NCBI GenBank assembly: GCA_018883975.1
Contig: JAHLFD010000006.1
Location: forward strand, 1 to 19,204
Source: Zhenhengia stercoravium
GTDB taxonomy: Bacteria; Bacillota; Clostridia; Lachnospirales; Cellulosilyticaceae
DNA: 19,204 bases
Direction: 5' to 3'
Shown: in pieces, positions 14,956 to 19,204 of the stretch
How positions within the stretch are numbered: position 1 is the stretch's first letter
Layout: each line of letters opens with the position of its first letter
The notes under the pieces: model-generated
What the model saw: the letters and a program-made list of their open reading frames with translations, nothing else
Database searches by the model: none
What the model was told of the DNA's origin: nothing
Translations under genes and position numbers: made by a program

Positions 14956-15741
14956 TTAAACATAGCCATATAGACCTCTGACAGATACATCACCTGATAA
15001 AATACTTATTAGGCTTCCATCTTCTTTTTCTACTATAAGTCTTGCTTCTTGGTCTATATCTCTTACAAAGCCTATAAACTCTTGTTGGCCTTCTATTATT
15101 TTTACCTGCTTATTTAAATTTATACAATAGTTTTTATAATCTTCTATAAAGTTCATAAGAGAACCTGTTTCGATATAGATTTTGTAATTCTCTTCAAATC
15201 GTCTTAAAAAACTTTCAATAATACTTTCCCTACTGAAAAGTTTTTTCCCTTCTAAATATAATGAAGTTGCATGGGATAAGTCATCAGGAAATTTCTTACT
15301 GTTTACATTTACACCAATCCCTACGACCACTACAAGTTCATCTTTTACCTTTACCATCTCACATAGTATACCACAAACCTTTTTATTGTTTACTACAAGG
15401 TCATTAGGCCATTTTATATATATATCCAAACCCGTTACCTGCCTTATACTGTAGCACATACTTAGACCTGCTAAAATGGTCAACTGAGGTATTTTTTCTA
15501 TGCTCATAACTGGCTTCACAATAAGGCTCATCCATATACCCTCTCCTTTAGGAGAATCCCACTGTTTACCCATTCTTCCTCTACCAGCATTTTGCTTCTC
15601 AGCAATGACTAAACTGCCTTCTATAGCCCCTTCTTTACTCCAGTTTTTTGCCCTTATATTAGTAGAATCTATTTCTTCATAGAATTCTATCTCCTTCCCC
15701 ATGAAACAAGTACGACTTTGTTTAATCTCTTGTAAATTCAT
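14956..15741 (-). CDS. birA: Biotin--[acetyl-CoA-carboxylase] ligase, group I (no DNA-binding domain)
   Basis: This enzyme activates biotin with ATP and attaches it to the lysine of biotin carboxyl carrier proteins. The 261-residue product contains the catalytic domain: STN (26-28), the biotinyl-AMP loop GRGRMG (53-58), KWPND (110-114), the conserved lysine K121 in KKVCGIL, and GIGVNVN (141-147). A C-terminal SH3-like domain follows at about 215-261. The N-terminal winged helix that lets BirA repress biotin genes is absent, so it is an enzyme only. The frame is open from a GTG at 15750, but that codon overlaps the Shine-Dalgarno AGAAGGGG; ATG 15741, 8 nt downstream of it, is the better start. 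It is first in its operon, with an extended -10 promoter just upstream. Confidence 0.93.
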   Translation of the reverse strand: MNLQEIKQSRTCFMGKEIEFYEEIDSTNIRAKNWSKEGAIEGSLVIAEKQNAGRGRMGKQWDSPKGEGIWMSLIVKPVMSIEKIPQLTILAGLSMCYSIRQVTGLDIYIKWPNDLVVNNKKVCGILCEMVKVKDELVVVVGIGVNVNSKKFPDDLSHATSLYLEGKKLFSRESIIESFLRRFEENYKIYIETGSLMNFIEDYKNYCINLNKQVKIIEGQQEFIGFVRDIDQEARLIVEKEDGSLISILSGDVSVRGLYGYV

Positions 15742-15771
15742 ATTATGCACCCCTTCTAAATACCTAGTAGC

Positions 15772-15800
15772 ATTATAGCATACCCTACTGCATAAAAAAA
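15772..15800 (-). promoter_or_regulatory. Extended -10 promoter of the birA operon
   Basis: On the minus strand, TGCTATAAT has a perfect -10 (15777-15772) with the TG of an extended -10 element. There is no good -35; the T-tract of the ftsH terminator (15800-15795) occupies that position at 17-bp spacing. Predicted start about 15765, 24 nt before the birA ATG. Confidence 0.7.
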
Positions 15801-15827
15801 AGCTTAGGCTGTTCCCCTAAGCTTTTT
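15797..15827 (-). terminator. Rho-independent terminator after ftsH
   Basis: Arms 15797-15808 and 15816-15827 (core AGCTTAGG) pair over 12 bp around a 7-nt loop, followed on the minus strand by eight T. It begins about 15 bp after the ftsH stop and separates tilS-hpt-ftsH from birA. Confidence 0.88.
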
Positions 15828-15841
15828 AATATACCTTTTTC

Positions 15842-17785
15842 TTATAGTTCTCTTTCAGCTTCTTCTTGATCAGCTTGTTCCATTTGCTTAGCCATCTCAA
15901 AGATACTTTGTTCATCGAGAACTTCCATATCAACATCTTCGCCACGCATAATTTTTCTAAATTCATGACCAGTAATTTTTTCTTTTGTGAGTAATACTTC
16001 TGATGCACGATTTAGAGTATCCATATTATCTGTAAGAAGTTGTTTAGATCTATCATAAGCATCTTCTACAATACTACGGATATGATGGTCAATAGCTGTT
16101 GCTACATCTTCACTATAGTTACGTTGATGAGAGAAGTCACGTCCAAGGAATACTTCTTCTTGTTCATCACCAAACTTGATTGGACCAAGCTCACTCATAC
16201 CATATTTAGTAACCATATCACGTGCAATATTAGTTGCACGTTCAATATCGTTAGAAGCACCTGTTGTAATGTCACCAAATACTAATTCTTCGGCAGCACG
16301 ACCACCAAGTAAAGATACAATCTCATCTAACATTCTTGTTTTAGTCATATAAAGCTTATCTTCTTTTGGAAGAGGCATTGTATAACCACCAGCAAAACCT
16401 GTTGGAATAATTGATACACTGTGTACTGGGTCAAGTGTCTCTAAAAGTTCATGGATTAATGCATGCCCTACTTCATGGAATGCAGTAATACGTTTTTCTT
16501 TATCTGTAACAAGGTGACTCTTCTTCTCTGTACCTACTGTAATTTTAATGAAAGCTTTTTGAACTTCTTCCATATCAATGGCACGTTTATTATGACGTGC
16601 TGTAAGAAGTGCTGCTTCATTCATTAAGTTGGCAAGGTCTGCACCTGTAAAACCTGGTGTTGTACGAGCAATAACTTTAAGGTCTACATCTTCATTAAGA
16701 GGTTTACCTTTTGCATGTACTTTAAGGATAGATTCACGACCTTTAACGTCTGGTCTACCTACTACTACCTGTCTGTCAAAACGACCTGGTCTAAGAAGGG
16801 CTGGGTCAAGGATATCTGCACGGTTTGTAGCAGCCACTACAATAACCCCTTCATTAATACCAAAACCATCCATCTCAACAAGTAATTGATTAAGTGTTTG
16901 TTCTCTTTCATCGTGACCGCCACCAAGACCTGCGCCACGCTTTCTACCTACTGCATCAATCTCATCGATAAATACGATGGCTGGTGCATTTTTCTTGGCT
17001 TGTTCGAAAAGGTCACGTACACGAGATGCACCGACCCCAACAAACATTTCTACGAAGTCTGAACCTGAAATACTGAAGAATGGTACTTGTGCTTCGCCTG
17101 CTACAGCTTTTGCAAGTAATGTTTTACCTGTTCCAGGAGGTCCTACAAGGAGAATACCTTTTGGAATTTTTGCACCAATTTCAGTGTATTTTCTAGGATT
17201 TTTAAGGAAGTCTACAAGTTCTGCTACTTCTTCTTTCTCTTCATCAAGACCAGCAACATCCTTGAAAGTTGTTGAACCTTTATCATCAACTGTCATTTTT
17301 GCTTTACTCTTACCAAATGACATAACACCACGGCCGCCACCGCCACCGCCGCCTTGCATTTGTTGCATGAAGAATACCATAATGAAGATAAACATACCTA
17401 CAATCAGTACAATTTGTAAAATTGGGAAGAATAGGCTTGGTTGTTGAACATAGCCATCAAATTCCCATGTAGCCATTAATTCTGGTGGTACCTCTTTAAG
17501 TACATAATCAAAGAATGCACTTTGATCCATCGGTACAATTCCTTCTGATGCTACATAATTTCCTTGGTCTTTTAATTTAAAGCTTACATAAGCTGTACTA
17601 CCATCTGACGCAAGTTCTACGTCCATTTTAGCAATATTACCGGATGATAAGTTTGTAATAAAATCGCCTAAGTTAAGTTGTTGTTTTTGACTAACAAAGT
17701 TTTGGTTTGCTCCAAATAAAATTGCGACTAATAAAATCCCAACTATAATGAGATAGAGCATACTCCCTTTCATTTTACCTTTCAA
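15842..17785 (-). CDS. ftsH: ATP-dependent zinc metalloprotease FtsH
   Basis: FtsH is a membrane-anchored hexameric AAA protease that degrades damaged membrane proteins and some soluble regulators. Of 647 residues, 9-26 and about 119-140 are the two transmembrane segments flanking an extracytoplasmic domain. A glycine run (145-151) leads to the AAA module: Walker A GPPGTGKT (215-222), pore loop FVEMFVG (244-250), Walker B VFIDEID (271-277) and the second region of homology ending GRFDR (334-338). The protease domain has the zinc motif HEVGH (437-441) and the third ligand D513. The C-terminal tail is acidic. The start is TTG: GGAGG lies 7 nt upstream, whereas the ATG at codon 5 is 19 nt away. 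It is 40 bp after hpt and ends in a terminator. Confidence 0.97.
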   Translation of the reverse strand: MKGKMKGSMLYLIIVGILLVAILFGANQNFVSQKQQLNLGDFITNLSSGNIAKMDVELASDGSTAYVSFKLKDQGNYVASEGIVPMDQSAFFDYVLKEVPPELMATWEFDGYVQQPSLFFPILQIVLIVGMFIFIMVFFMQQMQGGGGGGGRGVMSFGKSKAKMTVDDKGSTTFKDVAGLDEEKEEVAELVDFLKNPRKYTEIGAKIPKGILLVGPPGTGKTLLAKAVAGEAQVPFFSISGSDFVEMFVGVGASRVRDLFEQAKKNAPAIVFIDEIDAVGRKRGAGLGGGHDEREQTLNQLLVEMDGFGINEGVIVVAATNRADILDPALLRPGRFDRQVVVGRPDVKGRESILKVHAKGKPLNEDVDLKVIARTTPGFTGADLANLMNEAALLTARHNKRAIDMEEVQKAFIKITVGTEKKSHLVTDKEKRITAFHEVGHALIHELLETLDPVHSVSIIPTGFAGGYTMPLPKEDKLYMTKTRMLDEIVSLLGGRAAEELVFGDITTGASNDIERATNIARDMVTKYGMSELGPIKFGDEQEEVFLGRDFSHQRNYSEDVATAIDHHIRSIVEDAYDRSKQLLTDNMDTLNRASEVLLTKEKITGHEFRKIMRGEDVDMEVLDEQSIFEMAKQMEQADQEEAEREL

Positions 17786-17825
17786 ATTCTCTCCTCCTTC
17801 CTGGCGTTAAAATAATGTACTTGTG

Positions 17826-18347
17826 TTATTCCCCTTTATTTACAGCAATATAAGGAAGGTTTCTATAGAATTGATGGTAATCAAGACCATAACCGATAAC
17901 AAAGCTATCTGGTATAGTAAATCCTACATAATCTACCTCTACATCCACTACACGTTGATCTGGTTTATCAAGTAATGTACAAATTTTAACACTGCTTGGG
18001 TTTCTTCCTTCTAAAATATTTTTTAAATAACTAAGTGTACGACCTGAATCAATGATATCCTCTACGATAAGTACGTGTTTACCATCAATTGGTTCATCTA
18101 AATCTTTCAGGATTTTTACGATACCTGAGCTTTTATACTCATCACCGTAGCTAGATACAGCCATAAATTCCATCTTCATTGGTACTGTAACACGTTTTGC
18201 AAGGTCTGTCATAAACATAACCCCACCTTTAAGTACGCAAAGCATGATAATTTCTTTACCATCATAATCCTTAGATATTTGCGCCCCTAACTCTTCAATT
18301 CTTCTTTGGATATCTTGTTCTGATATGAGTGTTTCTAACTTCAACAT
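17826..18347 (-). CDS. hpt: Hypoxanthine phosphoribosyltransferase
   Basis: This enzyme salvages hypoxanthine and guanine to IMP and GMP using PRPP. The 173-residue length is typical. Family elements are the flexible-loop region CVLKGGVMFMTDL (37-49), the SSYGDE loop (65-70), the PRPP-binding motif VLIVEDIIDSGRTL (92-105) with the acidic pair E96-D97, and the purine-contacting C-terminal part KPDQRVVDVEVDYVGFTIPDSFVIGYGLDY. AGGAGGG lies just before the ATG. It is 19 bp after tilS and 40 bp before ftsH, the conserved Firmicute order, so the three form one operon. Confidence 0.96.
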   Translation of the reverse strand: MLKLETLISEQDIQRRIEELGAQISKDYDGKEIIMLCVLKGGVMFMTDLAKRVTVPMKMEFMAVSSYGDEYKSSGIVKILKDLDEPIDGKHVLIVEDIIDSGRTLSYLKNILEGRNPSSVKICTLLDKPDQRVVDVEVDYVGFTIPDSFVIGYGLDYHQFYRNLPYIAVNKGE

Positions 18348-18366
18348 AATCCCTCCTGAGCTTTGG

Positions 18367-19203
18367 TTATTTAATAACTTTAATTTCTAGTATATGTCTA
18401 GTCTGATCCGTGACAAAATAATCAATATTTAGCCTAGAATCTAAAACCCATACGACTTCATTTCCATCTGCAATAATAGGATGTGTACTCCTTTTATGCT
18501 GTGGAATTTTTTCGTCTATATATAATTTTTTTAACTTTTTAGATCCATTTTGAAGGACAATGTAATCATCCACTCGTCTTGTCCTTAAATGCAAGCTATC
18601 CCTTATTTTATCATAATCCACATATTTAGTATACATATTTTGCTGGGATTGTTCAAATGTTTTCCTTGGTACACATTGCAAGTGCAACTGCATATCCAAG
18701 TCTTCTATATTATTTATGCCCAGTTCAAGGGTGTACTCATAATTAGAAATTACTCCCTCATTTTCCTTACTTAAGACAATATGCTTATAAACTCTATGAG
18801 CTACTGTTTCGTAAGGTAAACAGATTTTTTTACCATTTTGCCTCTCTACAAGCTCTAAAACACTTTTAACATGTAAAAGTGTAATATCCTTACTATGTCC
18901 TATGAAACTTTCTAAACATTTATGAATAAGTTTTTTTTGGATGTAAACCTTTTCTTGTGCTAATGCATTAATGGAAATTTTAAGCTGCATGTTTGCTTCA
19001 ATCACCACCTTTTCAAAGACTTTTTGTATATAGTCTTCCAGGAAAGCTTCTTCTTCCTGATAAAGCTGACTATGCTCAAACAAAGTACTTACAATATTCT
19101 CATTAAAATGCTGCCTAATATAAGGTATACATTCAAGTCTTATCTTATTACGCGTATAGATCGTCTCAAAATTAGTATGGTCGTCATGGTAATTAATCTT
19201 ATA
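18367..19203 (-). CDS. tilS: tRNA(Ile)-lysidine synthetase, C-terminal part (cut by window edge)
   Basis: TilS converts the wobble cytidine of the CAU-anticodon tRNA-Ile to lysidine. Only the last 278 residues are inside the window and the frame is open to the right edge, so the start and the N-terminal PP-loop (SGGxDS) are not visible. The visible part begins with a typical TilS segment (HTNFETIYTRNKIRLECIPYI), followed by a helical linker domain and the C-terminal domain (HLRTRRVDDYIVLQNGSKKLKKLYIDEKIPQHKRSTHPII) with the conserved KKLK and IP..R pattern. The TTG at 19083 is an internal Leu codon and not a start. The location directly before hpt-ftsH supports the call. Confidence 0.93.
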   Translation of the reverse strand, partial: YKINYHDDHTNFETIYTRNKIRLECIPYIRQHFNENIVSTLFEHSQLYQEEEAFLEDYIQKVFEKVVIEANMQLKISINALAQEKVYIQKKLIHKCLESFIGHSKDITLLHVKSVLELVERQNGKKICLPYETVAHRVYKHIVLSKENEGVISNYEYTLELGINNIEDLDMQLHLQCVPRKTFEQSQQNMYTKYVDYDKIRDSLHLRTRRVDDYIVLQNGSKKLKKLYIDEKIPQHKRSTHPIIADGNEVVWVLDSRLNIDYFVTDQTRHILEIKVIK

Positions 19204-19204
19204 C

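Noticed and set aside
16977..17447. 156-codon plus-strand ORF opposite ftsH
   Set aside because: Antisense shadow of the AAA domain and the glycine run (which reads as a proline run). No initiation signals.

Overview
The window is low-GC Firmicute chromosome. It has strong AGGAGG-type Shine-Dalgarno sites, sigma-A-type promoters, frequent TTG/GTG starts, and the gene order tilS-hpt-ftsH ... birA-coaX-dusB-greA-lysS typical of Clostridia. A Lachnospirales-like anaerobe is likely (a Cellulosilyticum-type organism is a guess from protein style). No rRNA, tRNA, IS element, CRISPR array or prophage signature was seen.

Layout, left to right. (1) 1-1611, minus strand: a secreted PKD-like protein of unknown role, followed by the first 55 codons of a Lon-like AAA protease cut by the window edge. 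(2) 1612-1926: very AT-rich divergent intergenic region with the polyamine promoter. (3) 1975-6284, plus strand: a compact polyamine operon of S-adenosylmethionine decarboxylase (speD), a fused PLP decarboxylase-spermidine synthase (speA-speE), agmatinase (speB) and a short YbjQ-like protein, closed by a hairpin terminator. (4) 6345-8375, minus strand: an alpha/beta hydrolase of the monoglyceride-lipase type and meso-diaminopimelate dehydrogenase (ddh), each with its own promoter. (5) 8586-9668, plus strand: an XRE-TPR regulator divergent from ddh. (6) 9757-15741, minus strand: birA, a small conserved protein, coaX, dusB, an unrecognised 280-aa gene, greA, lysS. A perfect-consensus promoter inside the cluster drives greA-lysS. 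(7) 15842-19204, minus strand: ftsH, hpt and partial tilS.

How the genes work together. If the decarboxylase acts on arginine, the polyamine operon encodes every step to spermidine: arginine to agmatine (SpeA half), agmatine to putrescine (SpeB), decarboxylated SAM (SpeD), and aminopropyl transfer (SpeE half). Its most striking feature is the speA-speE fusion. The SpeE half still has a near-ideal ribosome-binding site and ATG exactly where a free-standing SpeE would start, and one base change would recreate a TAG stop overlapping that site. The fusion therefore looks like a recent stop-codon loss, and free SpeE may still be made. The housekeeping cluster joins translation (tilS, lysS, dusB), transcription fidelity (greA), purine salvage (hpt), protein quality control (ftsH) and cofactor use (birA, coaX).

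Other points to check are a palindrome on the predicted start site of ddh, an Asp-to-Gly change in the GADR motif of CoaX, and the unrecognised gene between dusB and greA.
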